Assembly: GCA_021737445.1 (NCBI GenBank)
Contig: JAIPDY010000047.1
Location: forward strand, 1-17,423
Reading direction: 5' to 3'
DNA length: 17,423 nucleotides
From: Desulfotignum sp.
GTDB lineage: Bacteria; Desulfobacterota; Desulfobacteria; Desulfobacterales; Desulfobacteraceae
The position numbers were made by a program, and so were the translations under genes. Below the pieces are notes generated by a model. The model worked only from the letters and a program-made list of their open reading frames with translations, had not been told where the DNA came from and searched no databases. The number at the start of each line of letters is the position of its first letter. The stretch's first letter is position 1. Positions 8,069 through 16,378 of the stretch are shown here, in pieces.

Positions 8069-9712
8069 TTATAACTCCTGCCTGTGCAGTTTTCTATCCT
8101 TGATCACATACCGCACCCGTTGCCATTGAATGGGGATCTCTTCAGGCTCAGGAGAGGTGCCTGACGCGGAAGGATCCCAGAAATTGGCATATCCGGCGCC
8201 TGGCTGCGCAACTGTTTTTGGTTCGCTGGTTTCCAGATGAACCGGCCCTCCCCATAAAAACGCAATGCCGATCAAGGTGTTTTCAATAAACGCCTGTTTC
8301 AAGGGTTTGTTTTCAAAACGATGGTCCAGATAAAGAATCCCATCTTTTGTTTTATCTTCAGCAATGCTAATATCCGGCGGATGATACAGGCTGTTAATGA
8401 TCATCTTTTTATAATCATGTGCTTTTTTGGATTTAATATAATACTGCCAGGTCATGCGCTGATTGTTCAACCTTTTTCCCGCCACAAACAATTTGTGTCT
8501 GTCAATAAACTCCTGGTCCAGAAAAGTGTTTATGAATGAAAAATCATCCATATTTTCCCTTACAGTAAATATGAATTTTCTGCCGGTATTTTTCTTCCGG
8601 TCAAATTTTTTCCTGAGAACTTCATCGTTGAGACGGACATAATCAAATGAATAGCAGCCTTTATCTTCCATCTCTCTGATATGTTCAAACAACCTCATCC
8701 CCAGGGCATAGGGATTGAGCCCCACCTTGGGCATGGCTGTGACCGATGCATTGATTTTTGCATAGTCAGCCTCATGCCCGCATATGCGGTCATCTTTCAG
8801 AAACAGGTTCTCATGCCAGTACGAGGCCCATCCTTCGTTCATGGTTTTGGTCCGGATCTGGGGTTGAAAAAACAAAGAGGTGTTCCTGATGATATGGATC
8901 ACAGATTTCATCCATTCGTTTTCTTCCTTTCGCAAAAAAGGGGAGTACCGGAGAATATATTCCATGATATCCCTCTCCGGTTGGGCAGCCTGGTTTTTCT
9001 CTTTTCGGAAAAGCTCGTCAAATTCCGGATACTGACCGGTCACCTGGATAAAAAAATCCTGTTTGTCTTTCGCACACTGGTTGTACCGCGATATTTCCTT
9101 TAAATATATGTGCTGGGGAACCGATTTGATCTTCTGCAAAAACAGATCAAAATAAAAATCGGTTCTGTTGAATTTATGTCTGCGGCCCTGTGACAAGGTG
9201 CGGTTGAGATCCCTGTGAAAGCCCACCAGGTTGTCCATTCCCCTGGCAAACTCAATCACGTAATCGAGCCATCTGCCCTTTTCACTCCGAAGCTGGGCAA
9301 TGAGCCGCTTGTCTGCCAGGGCCTGGCCCGCAATGTCAATATCCCAGGTGTTTTTGTAAAACAGGTTGTTCTGGAAGAAATCGATATGGGCCAGCACATG
9401 GTAAAAGATCATGACATTGAGCCAGTCCGGGTTGTTGTCATTGTAATAGGAAATGGCAGGCCGGGTATTGATGACGGTTTCAAAGGGGTTGGACGGATAA
9501 GCCTCATACATTCCTTTGCCTGACAGCACTTTTACATCGTGTACCCAGTAGTCATACAGGGTGGGAATCATCACCTTGGGAGACAGTTCTATCAGATCCC
9601 GGTTGGTGACGATATATTCAAGGGTCTCGTCATCAAACCGCAGTCCCGCATCCCGTGCCCTGATTTTGCATTCTTCCATAATGCCTTTGACATGCTGGCT
9701 CACCAGTTCCAT
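8069..9712 (-). CDS. spoVR: SpoVR/YcgB family protein
   Basis: A 547 aa cytoplasmic protein of the SpoVR family (B. subtilis SpoVR about 470 aa, E. coli YcgB about 510). Family marks: the N-terminal AYPSNPFETVINTRPA region (71-86), VLAHIDFFQNNLF (106-118), which corresponds to the family's A-H-x-x-x-x-x-D-F-F-x-N-N signature, and MNEGWASYWHE (291-301), its most conserved block. These His/Glu-rich blocks look like a metal-binding or catalytic site, but no reaction is established. SpoVR mutants in Bacillus have spore-cortex defects, and in non-sporulating bacteria the gene goes with prkA and yeaH in stress and stationary-phase regulons. Here it lies 38 nt after the VWA gene and 3 nt before the second PrkA gene. 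Only a weak ribosome site (GTGAG) precedes the ATG. Confidence 0.93.
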   Translation of the reverse strand: MELVSQHVKGIMEECKIRARDAGLRFDDETLEYIVTNRDLIELSPKVMIPTLYDYWVHDVKVLSGKGMYEAYPSNPFETVINTRPAISYYNDNNPDWLNVMIFYHVLAHIDFFQNNLFYKNTWDIDIAGQALADKRLIAQLRSEKGRWLDYVIEFARGMDNLVGFHRDLNRTLSQGRRHKFNRTDFYFDLFLQKIKSVPQHIYLKEISRYNQCAKDKQDFFIQVTGQYPEFDELFRKEKNQAAQPERDIMEYILRYSPFLRKEENEWMKSVIHIIRNTSLFFQPQIRTKTMNEGWASYWHENLFLKDDRICGHEADYAKINASVTAMPKVGLNPYALGMRLFEHIREMEDKGCYSFDYVRLNDEVLRKKFDRKKNTGRKFIFTVRENMDDFSFINTFLDQEFIDRHKLFVAGKRLNNQRMTWQYYIKSKKAHDYKKMIINSLYHPPDISIAEDKTKDGILYLDHRFENKPLKQAFIENTLIGIAFLWGGPVHLETSEPKTVAQPGAGYANFWDPSASGTSPEPEEIPIQWQRVRYVIKDRKLHRQEL

Positions 9713-9750
9713 ATGCGACTCACTTTTTTTGTTAACCTGACAAATTTGGA

Positions 9751-10926
9751 TCAGGAGATCAGGTTTTTGATCCCCTGGATGATTCTGGAATCATCCACAT
9801 TTTCCGCCATGACATCCATTTTTATGAGATGGCTGTGCTTGGTCAGGATGCCCGATCTGTTTATATATTTTTCCACTTCCGTCTGTTTGGATCCCACATA
9901 GGCATGTTCCACAATGGTGATCCCGATTCTGGCGACATAGGTCAGCATTTTTTCTATTTCCGCCAGGGTCTGTTTACCGTCCTTTTCCCAGTCATCACCG
10001 TCGGTCCCGTGGAACACGTAAATATTATAATCCCGGGCAAGATTCTCTTTTTCAACAATTTCATTCACCAGTTTAAAAGCGGTGTACACCTTGGTGCCGC
10101 CGGCCACCTTATAGGAGTAATACTTTTGAAAATCAGATACCTCCCTGGCTTCGGTATCATGGAGAATAAACCGGGTCTCCACCTGTTTCTCATACTGGTA
10201 CACCAGCCAGGAATACAACATCACATGCTGGGACACCACGGCCTGGGTCACCTTCCCTCCCATGGAACCTGAATAGTCTCGCACAAAAAATACCAGGGCC
10301 TGGGATTCATATTCTTTTTCCCGGGAAAGGATCCGGTAAATCAGATCCTGGGGTGAAACAATAAACCGTGTGGTATCGATGGTTGAGACATCCGGAATAT
10401 TGCCCAAAGACATATTGGTTTCAACAATTTTTTTCAACGTGGCTTTTTTGTCGAGAATCTGTCCCACTCCGCGGTTTTTGTCAGTAAGATCATACACATA
10501 CCGGGCCAGGGCTTTTTTTTTGCCCTTGTCTTTTAAATTGGGCAGTTCAAAATCCTGGGACAGCACTTTTCCCAGTTCATAGGCATTGGCCTCAATTTCA
10601 TGTTCACCGCCTTTGCCTTCACCCGGGCCTTCTCCATCACCCTCACCTTCGCCCTCTCCCTGCTCAGGCCTTACAGGCTGTTCACCGATGACATCGCCCT
10701 CCTGGCCGTCACCTGTTCCGCCGGTGGGATCTCCTTCTCCTTCCTGCTGCTGCCGGAATGAAATATCATCATGGACCAGTTTTTCTTCCACTGTGGTGGG
10801 CACCACAATGATCTTTTCCCTGCCGCCGGACCCGGGTTTTGCTATCTGCCCGATGCGGATTTTTCTCTTAAACCCGTCCTGCTCTCTTTTTTTATCTCTT
10901 TCAAGAAGTTCATCAAGGGTTACCAT
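9751..10926 (-). CDS. yeaH: YeaH/DUF444 family von Willebrand A-domain protein
   Basis: A 391 aa protein (E. coli YeaH 427). Residues 1-60 are basic/charged; 61-108 are a Gly/Glu/Asp-rich linker; 110-200 include FELPNLKDKGKKKA, matching LALPNLKQNQ in YeaH; 205-390 form a VWA domain. The MIDAS metal site is present: DYSGSMGG (D217, S219, S221), a Thr in GGTKVYTAF (T278) and the Asp cluster in TDGDDW (309-313). YeaH proteins are encoded beside PrkA/YeaG kinases and are thought to be their partner or substrate; the intact MIDAS fits an adaptor pairing with a MoxR-like or PrkA-like AAA+ ATPase (inference by analogy). The ATG is preceded by a G-run (AAGGGGGG) four nt upstream, and the gene starts 15 nt after the prkA stop, so the two are co-translated neighbours. 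Confidence 0.93.
   Translation of the reverse strand: MVTLDELLERDKKREQDGFKRKIRIGQIAKPGSGGREKIIVVPTTVEEKLVHDDISFRQQQEGEGDPTGGTGDGQEGDVIGEQPVRPEQGEGEGEGDGEGPGEGKGGEHEIEANAYELGKVLSQDFELPNLKDKGKKKALARYVYDLTDKNRGVGQILDKKATLKKIVETNMSLGNIPDVSTIDTTRFIVSPQDLIYRILSREKEYESQALVFFVRDYSGSMGGKVTQAVVSQHVMLYSWLVYQYEKQVETRFILHDTEAREVSDFQKYYSYKVAGGTKVYTAFKLVNEIVEKENLARDYNIYVFHGTDGDDWEKDGKQTLAEIEKMLTYVARIGITIVEHAYVGSKQTEVEKYINRSGILTKHSHLIKMDVMAENVDDSRIIQGIKNLIS
10606..10659 (-). repeat. Gly/Glu-rich low-complexity tract inside the VWA gene
   Basis: Residues 90-107 of the YeaH-like protein are an imperfect GE/GD/GP dipeptide run (GEGEGEGDGEGPGEGKGG), encoded by imperfect 6-base repeats. YeaH proteins carry a Gly-rich linker at the same place, so this is probably a flexible, acidic linker whose length can vary by slippage. 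Confidence 0.6.
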
Positions 10927-10941
10927 ACAGCCCCCCTTTTA

Positions 10942-13005
10942 TTAATTATCATCTTCCTGGCTGCAAAAATACTCAATGGTTTTCTGGGCGCATGTCCGGC
11001 AGTACCCAAGTTTGTCATTCATGGTAGTGATCATGCGGTCATACAGCTTCTGGTTTTCTTCATTGGTGCGGTTGGCCAGGGCCCCGATCAATGAGCCGGC
11101 ACCGGCAATGTCGGATTTGAGCCTGACATCGGTGATCGCCTTGACCAGATCCAGATTGTCCATAAAATCATAGTTGGGATCCACTGAAAGTTTCTGACCA
11201 TAGATCTTGCGGATGGAATTTCTGAAGGACGCCCGCTGCTCTTCAGTTTTCAGCCCCAGACGTTCTTCCACATTTTTGATATACCGTTCATCGATTTTCA
11301 GCGCTTTTAATTCACCGGTCTGGGGATCCTTGTATTTCCACATCATGTCGGGTCCCAGGTGTTCGGCATCCACACCGATGATCATGTTAACATAATTGAG
11401 CACATCTTTTTTAATGGCAAGGGGTTCATCCATGTAGGCATTGAACATTTCGGTCATGATACGCTCTCTGTAAAGGCCTTTGGCAATCTTCAGATCTTCC
11501 ATGAATTTGGCCCGGTCCGCCGGTTCATGTACATAATCGAGCACCGTCCGCTCCAGGGATTTGAAAATGTCCAGGGCAAACATACACTTGCCTTCATTGG
11601 TTTCAGAAGATTCCAGCAGCAGCTGTACAGCCCGTCCCAGGTTCCTCTGTCCCATGCCTTTCTGGCCGAACCGCTTGGTGATGTCGGTATCCTGGTTCAG
11701 GGTGTCAATGAGTTCTGCCAGGGTTTTAAGGCTTTTTTCTCCGGCCACCTCTCCGGCTGACAGTTTCATGGTTTCCACAGGGGTGAGTTTTTCAGACCTG
11801 GGCAGCCGGGTCAGAACAACCGCCACTGATGCGGCATAATTGAGGTTGGGGTCCTGATGGAGAACCTCGTGGGCCAAAGAGCGCTTGATATCCTTGCCGA
11901 TGGCATATTCGGTCAGGGTTTTTTGAATTTTATAATCGGTGTTATGGGCCACATAACAGATCCGGCACCGGTCCACAATGGGGGCTTCTTCTCTTTCAGA
12001 CAAAAAGGTGTCAAACTCTGAATTGTTGCTGGTGGCAATGATCAGGGTGTCAATGGGCCATTTGAACCCGTCCAGCTCGATCATCCTGTTCTGGATAACA
12101 CCCAGGTAGACCTGTACCAGATCTTTTTTGTTTTTGTAGATCTCATCGGAAAAATGGATACCCCCGCCTGCCACCCCGGCCAGGGCACCGCGTCGCAGGT
12201 CAAACCGATAGGGGTTGTTGGTATCGGTGATGTGAAGCAGCCGCTGGATCGATTCTTCTCCCATAAGATCCACGGCAGATGAAGTGATTTTGTCCTTGGC
12301 CGGATATTTGCCGGTGATGGTGCCCAGGCTCTCTATGAGCGGCACCGGCACAATCTCCACAAAAGACAGCATCTTGTCGATATCATTGTCACAATATTCT
12401 CTGATATGGTTCCAGATATAGGCGGAACAGGCTCCCAGGGGCCGGTATTTTGCATAAATATTTTCAATCTGCAGATCGGTAAATTTAAATTTTTTTGCCA
12501 GGTATTCCATGGACTGATCCTTGGATGATTCAATGCTCATGGCCAGAATCATGGGATCTTCATAGGTCTGGGATTCAATGAACCTGATCTGTCCATATCC
12601 GCCCAGTTTGTCCAGATTGATGAACCGGAAGGTGTATTTTCTGTTTTCAGGTACAGATAAAAATTCTCTGTACCGGTCACACAGGTATTCCACAAAAAAA
12701 GTCTTGCCGTTTCCGGGTTCTCCCACCAGCACAAATGCCATTTCTCTGGAAGATCCGCCTTCAGAGGCATCCTTCACAAAGGAGACAAAGGAGTTGATTT
12801 CATCGTACATGCCCACCAGATGTTTTTTTCCCTGGCTGAACAGATCAAACTGATACGTGGATCTGCCTTTTACAGTAATCTTTTGTATGCCGGCATCCAG
12901 AATCATTCTGGAAACACCCTGGAAGGCATCTTCAAATATTCTTTTTCCCTTTTTTACCGCATCCACATGTTCAAGCAGGGCGTTTTCTTTTTTTTTCACG
13001 GCCAT
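10942..13005 (-). CDS. prkA: PrkA/YeaG family AAA+ serine protein kinase
   Basis: A 687 aa PrkA (E. coli YeaG 644). Order: N-terminal helical region with SRMILDAGIQKI; AAA+ core with Walker A GEPGNGKTFF (95-104), Walker B-like GIHFSDEIYK (282-291) and the sensor-like IIATSNNSEF (322-331); then the PrkA C-terminal kinase-like domain, where KYKDPQTGELK and ASFRNSIRKIY align with YRDPDTGQL and KDFRNEIVNFV of YeaG. YeaG and B. subtilis PrkA phosphorylate Ser/Thr of model substrates and themselves; the Bacillus protein has also been reported as an ATP-dependent protease. The ATG at 13005 is preferred over one at 13053 because GGGGGGAGG precedes it at normal spacing. The tail carries YCRTC plus a third Cys (C669, C672, C681), which YeaG lacks. 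First gene of the cluster, 70 nt below a strong promoter. Confidence 0.93.
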   Translation of the reverse strand: MAVKKKENALLEHVDAVKKGKRIFEDAFQGVSRMILDAGIQKITVKGRSTYQFDLFSQGKKHLVGMYDEINSFVSFVKDASEGGSSREMAFVLVGEPGNGKTFFVEYLCDRYREFLSVPENRKYTFRFINLDKLGGYGQIRFIESQTYEDPMILAMSIESSKDQSMEYLAKKFKFTDLQIENIYAKYRPLGACSAYIWNHIREYCDNDIDKMLSFVEIVPVPLIESLGTITGKYPAKDKITSSAVDLMGEESIQRLLHITDTNNPYRFDLRRGALAGVAGGGIHFSDEIYKNKKDLVQVYLGVIQNRMIELDGFKWPIDTLIIATSNNSEFDTFLSEREEAPIVDRCRICYVAHNTDYKIQKTLTEYAIGKDIKRSLAHEVLHQDPNLNYAASVAVVLTRLPRSEKLTPVETMKLSAGEVAGEKSLKTLAELIDTLNQDTDITKRFGQKGMGQRNLGRAVQLLLESSETNEGKCMFALDIFKSLERTVLDYVHEPADRAKFMEDLKIAKGLYRERIMTEMFNAYMDEPLAIKKDVLNYVNMIIGVDAEHLGPDMMWKYKDPQTGELKALKIDERYIKNVEERLGLKTEEQRASFRNSIRKIYGQKLSVDPNYDFMDNLDLVKAITDVRLKSDIAGAGSLIGALANRTNEENQKLYDRMITTMNDKLGYCRTCAQKTIEYFCSQEDDN

Positions 13006-13010
13006 GTTAT

Positions 13011-13019
13011 CCTCCCCCC
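13011..13019 (-). promoter_or_regulatory. Strong Shine-Dalgarno site fixing the prkA start
   Basis: On the minus strand GGGGGGAGG ends 5 nt before the ATG at 13005. The longer in-frame start at 13053 would lie only about 15 nt from the predicted transcription start and has no such site. Confidence 0.75.
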
Positions 13020-13074
13020 GGGCAGACACAAAGGCAAAAGCCATCCTTTGCAATATGTTGTGATTTATTTTAAA

Positions 13075-13103
13075 AATATATCAAGCCGGATATGGCCTGT
13101 CAA
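13075..13103 (-). promoter_or_regulatory. Sigma70-like promoter of the prkA-yeaH-spoVR-prkA2 cluster
   Basis: Minus-strand -35 TTGACA (13098-13103, perfect) and -10 TATATT (13075-13080, five of six) are separated by exactly 17 bp (13081-13097). Predicted transcription start near 13068, giving a leader of about 60 nt before the prkA ATG at 13005. It lies in the 165 bp space after ispD, the only sizeable non-coding gap between 13171 and 571, so it can serve all six genes downstream. Confidence 0.75.
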
Positions 13104-13170
13104 ACAGATAATACGATACCCGGAAAGCACAGATCCGGCATTTGCGCCAGCTCAAGACAGGTACAGGATA

Positions 13171-13902
13171 TCAGCACGCACCGCTCAGCAGCTGTGACTC
13201 CATGATGTGACGGGCCAGAACCAGATCATTGGGTGTGGTCAGTTTGATATTGGCAGCGCTTCCCGGTGTTGTACATACGACAAATCCCGCGTGCTCCATG
13301 ACAGAGGCGTCATCAGTGCCTTCAAACCCTGTGATCCTGGCGTGCTCAAACGCCTTAAGAATCAGATCCAGACGAAACACCTGGGGCGTCTGGGCCCTGT
13401 ATATCTGATCCCGGGCCAGGGTTTTTTGAATCTGATTGTCCGGGGCAACCTCTTTAAGGGTGTCGGTAACAGCAAGGACAGGAATGCACCCGCCTCTGCG
13501 GACGGCAACCTCCTTGAGACGGGTGATCAGATCCGGACTGATAAAGGGCCTGACCCCGTCATGGATGAACACCAGGCTGCCGGATAGATTCTCTGTCAGA
13601 CAAGCTGCTTTTTTGATCCCGTTAAAAACCGATTGTTGACGGGTTTCGCCGCCGGCAACCAGATGGATGGGCCGGGCAGCAAACCCATATGGGCGGATAA
13701 TATGTTTCAGTATCCATATATGGTCTTCTTCAGGAACCACCAGAACGATATCATCCATGGAATCATGGCGGTCAAACACTTTCAGTGTCAGCACCAATAC
13801 CGGTGTGCTGTCCAGAGCCATATATTGTTTTTTCAATTCAGATTTCATGCGGCAGCCTTTTCCCGCCGCCACAATAACCGGTATGCACCTGGGGCAATCC
13901 AT
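13171..13902 (-). CDS. ispD: 2-C-methyl-D-erythritol 4-phosphate cytidylyltransferase IspD
   Basis: A 243 aa protein (E. coli IspD 236). It transfers CMP from CTP to methylerythritol phosphate, the third step of the MEP isoprenoid pathway, in the cytoplasm. Family motifs are all present: nucleotide-binding VIVAAGKGCRM (9-19) and KKQY (24-27); AGGETRQQSVFNG (83-95); HDGVRPF (114-120); AQTPQVF (170-176); TDDASVME (196-203); NIKLTTPNDL (218-227). The ATG at 13902 is the only start that keeps the N-terminal loop; its ribosome site is weak, and it lies 3 nt after the stop of the HPr-domain gene, so translational coupling is likely. IspF, often adjacent or fused to IspD, is not in the window. No convincing terminator follows the gene. 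Confidence 0.95.
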   Translation of the reverse strand: MDCPRCIPVIVAAGKGCRMKSELKKQYMALDSTPVLVLTLKVFDRHDSMDDIVLVVPEEDHIWILKHIIRPYGFAARPIHLVAGGETRQQSVFNGIKKAACLTENLSGSLVFIHDGVRPFISPDLITRLKEVAVRRGGCIPVLAVTDTLKEVAPDNQIQKTLARDQIYRAQTPQVFRLDLILKAFEHARITGFEGTDDASVMEHAGFVVCTTPGSAANIKLTTPNDLVLARHIMESQLLSGAC

Positions 13903-13905
13903 GGG

Positions 13906-15216
13906 TCAGCTCAGGTAGGCCAACTGCTTTGGCAAAGGGATCCCCTTGCCCATGTGATCTTCTCCATAATTGACGTTTGCCAGAACAATCAGATCATTCA
14001 GTGCCCTTGAATCGCCGGTGAATACCACTGTCTGGCGATTCTCTTTTTTAATTTTACCGCCGGCCCACTGGATATCCAGAACAGATGAGGCATCAAACTG
14101 ATCTTCACCCACCTTCAGGGTCACCTCACCGCCGTAATACTGAACAATTTTTGCCACCAGCAGGCTGGGCCGGCTGTGAAATCCGCGATCCATGGGAATG
14201 GATACCTCAATGGAGGAGGTTTCCATATTTTTATTGAGAATATGGGATGCCACCTGTTTTCCGGATGATAAAAACTTCCAGGCATAAAACAGACAGAAGT
14301 TGACGGCCCGGTCCAGCAGGACATCCGGATCGATCAGTTCAGCCAGAGACTGCCTGACACGCATGTACACATCCTTGAATCCCACATCATACAGATGCCG
14401 TTCATAAAAATGAAGCAGGCGGCCCATGACCTGGAGGATGTGGAACACAATGGAAAAGTGGCTGCGGAGCTGATCCAGAAGAATATTTTCTTCCGAAGAA
14501 TGGGTCTTGACCACATAGGAATCAAACGAAGACTGGATGTTATGTACCTTCATTTCAAAACTGCGGATGATGACCTCATTGATTTTTTCAGGAACCAGTT
14601 TCTGGATGGTTTTCACATCATACCGCTCATAAAAGGACAAGGATTCAAACGCCTTGACCACATCTAAAAATTCACTGGAGATCCGGGTAAGATTTTTTTT
14701 CTGCTGGTCTCTTGCAGTGAAATCATCAATATTGTGAACCAACTGCTGGGTGGAGGAAATGCCGGGAAAATAACTCAGGTTGTATCCGGAACCGGGAATG
14801 GCAATCTGCAGGCGCCTGGCCTCAGCCAGAATAACAGGCGCAGCCAGCTTTAAAGAATCTTGAAGAATTTTGAGGGTGTCTGTGGCTTCCTGCTTAAACA
14901 GGTCATGGTGGTTGTTTTCAAGCCGGTAAAATTTAAGCCTGTTCAGGATATGCCGCTGGGAATAGCATGCCAGTGACAGGTGGCGCACCAATGCGCATAA
15001 TTCTCTGTAATAAAGCCATTCTGAATTTTTTTTTGCACCGTGAAAATCCAGAAAATCTTCCAGAATATGTGAGTTGATGACCAGTTTTGAATATAATTTT
15101 TTGGTGAAAATATAACCATCATCTTCAATTGTATTGATGAACTGAATACATTTTAAAAAATCAAACGAAAAAATATTGGATTTTTCTTTAAATGAAATAT
15201 CACAGGTGTCACTCAT
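13906..15216 (-). CDS. Protein with unknown N-terminal region and C-terminal HPr-like phosphocarrier domain
   Basis: A 436 aa protein. Residues 1 to about 330 are largely helical, rich in charged and aromatic residues, and I do not recognise them. Residues about 335-425 align with HPr of the phosphotransferase system: PMDRGFHSRPSLLVAKI matches the active-site block, with His347 at the position of HPr His15 and the following x-R-P kept. SSVLDI (377-382) matches the regulatory Ser46 block (KSIMGV) with exactly the right 31-residue spacing, so Ser378 aligns with Ser46. TGDSRALNDLIVLA (394-407) matches the last helix. HPr normally is a free protein of about 88 aa, so this is a fusion and more likely a regulatory phospho-acceptor than a sugar-transport carrier (inference). 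The gene starts 24 nt after the 3' end of rnpB, so its mRNA is probably a continuation of that transcript; the ribosome site (GGGA) is weak. Confidence 0.85.
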   Translation of the reverse strand: MSDTCDISFKEKSNIFSFDFLKCIQFINTIEDDGYIFTKKLYSKLVINSHILEDFLDFHGAKKNSEWLYYRELCALVRHLSLACYSQRHILNRLKFYRLENNHHDLFKQEATDTLKILQDSLKLAAPVILAEARRLQIAIPGSGYNLSYFPGISSTQQLVHNIDDFTARDQQKKNLTRISSEFLDVVKAFESLSFYERYDVKTIQKLVPEKINEVIIRSFEMKVHNIQSSFDSYVVKTHSSEENILLDQLRSHFSIVFHILQVMGRLLHFYERHLYDVGFKDVYMRVRQSLAELIDPDVLLDRAVNFCLFYAWKFLSSGKQVASHILNKNMETSSIEVSIPMDRGFHSRPSLLVAKIVQYYGGEVTLKVGEDQFDASSVLDIQWAGGKIKKENRQTVVFTGDSRALNDLIVLANVNYGEDHMGKGIPLPKQLAYLS

Positions 15217-15239
15217 CTACATTGTCCCGGTATTGATAA

Positions 15240-15644
<405 letters not shown>

Positions 15645-15649
15645 TCATA

Positions 15650-16369
15650 TTATTCATCTACATGGTAAAGAATTCTACTGCACTGGGGACATGAAATCAA
15701 TTGATTTGCCCGCTGCACTTCAATGCACAATTGCGGAGGAACATTCATGAAGCAGCCCATGCAGGATTCATTTCTCACCTGGGCAACCGCCTGGCCCCGG
15801 TTCATTTTGGAAATTTTTCTGAACCGGGTCATAAGGGCCGGGTCCAGAGATTGTCCGATCTCTTTTTGCTGTTCCAGAAGATCATGGAGCAGCTCCTTAT
15901 CATCCACTGTTTTTTTGTCGATTTCCAGCTGTTCCGCTTTGATCTGTTCCTTTAAAAGCACAAACTGGTGTTCGCTTTCACTGACCCGGACTTCGGATGC
16001 CTCCCTGAGATCATAAAAATCCAGCAGCTGACTTTCCAGTATATCCTTGCGTTTTTTATTATCATCAACTTCTCTGAGCAGCACCTGGTATTCCTTATTG
16101 GTTTTTACCATCCTCAAGGTTTCATTGCTTTTTATAATCCGTTGATCCACCACCTTGATTTCATTCTCAGCATCAGTGCATTTTTGCTGAATTTCGGATA
16201 GGTTCTGTTTTTCATCATTTAGTGCTGTTTCAAACTCCCTTAGCCTGGATGCAAGTGTAATTTTTTCTTTCTCAACTTTTTCAATCACCGACTGAAGCCT
16301 GAAAATTTCAGTTTCAATCTTCTGGAGTCTGACAAGTGTTTCAATATCCTGTTTTAACGTTTGATTCAT
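15650..16369 (-). CDS. Coiled-coil protein with C-terminal C4 zinc ribbon (DUF164/CdsZ-like)
   Basis: A 239 aa protein. Residues about 5-180 are a long heptad-like, Lys/Glu-rich coiled coil, which includes VKTNKEYQVLLREV, characteristic of the family. Residues 200-232 are a zinc ribbon with C203-x-x-C206 and C227-x-x-C230 (SCMGCFMNVPPQL, SCPQCSRILY). The family occurs widely in bacteria, often directly after a nif3 gene as here; the function is not settled, although the chlamydial member binds zinc and is described as a type III secretion-linked chaperone/regulator. AAGGA lies 6 nt before the ATG and abuts the stop codon of the Nif3 gene, which fits translational coupling. The last codons contain the predicted rnpB promoter, and the stop is 6 nt from the rnpB 5' end. 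Confidence 0.92.
   Translation of the reverse strand: MNQTLKQDIETLVRLQKIETEIFRLQSVIEKVEKEKITLASRLREFETALNDEKQNLSEIQQKCTDAENEIKVVDQRIIKSNETLRMVKTNKEYQVLLREVDDNKKRKDILESQLLDFYDLREASEVRVSESEHQFVLLKEQIKAEQLEIDKKTVDDKELLHDLLEQQKEIGQSLDPALMTRFRKISKMNRGQAVAQVRNESCMGCFMNVPPQLCIEVQRANQLISCPQCSRILYHVDE
15672..15700 (-). promoter_or_regulatory. Predicted rnpB promoter inside the zinc-ribbon gene
   Basis: Minus-strand -35 TTGATT (15695-15700, four of six) and -10 TAGAAT (15672-15677, five of six) are spaced by 17 bp. The expected start near 15665 is about 20 nt before the mature rnpB 5' end, which leaves no room for a promoter outside the coding sequence. It probably also supplies the HPr-domain gene and ispD. 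Confidence 0.6.
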
Positions 16370-16378
16370 AATCTGTCC

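Noticed and set aside
10586..10945. Plus-strand Pro/Ser-rich frame opposite the VWA gene
   Set aside because: It is the reverse reading of the Gly/Glu-rich linker of the YeaH-like protein and has no independent support.
13006..13053. Longer prkA start (ATG at 13053)
   Set aside because: It would lie about 15 nt from the predicted transcription start with no ribosome site, while the ATG at 13005 has an excellent one and removes residues not found in the family.
13118..13140. Hairpin CCGGA/TCCGG after ispD as a terminator
   Set aside because: The stem has only five pairs with a nine-base loop, and no T-run follows.
13130..13155. Sigma54-like promoter (TGGCGC...) upstream of prkA
   Set aside because: The GC element is not followed by TTGC at the required spacing, and a near-consensus sigma70 promoter lies just downstream.
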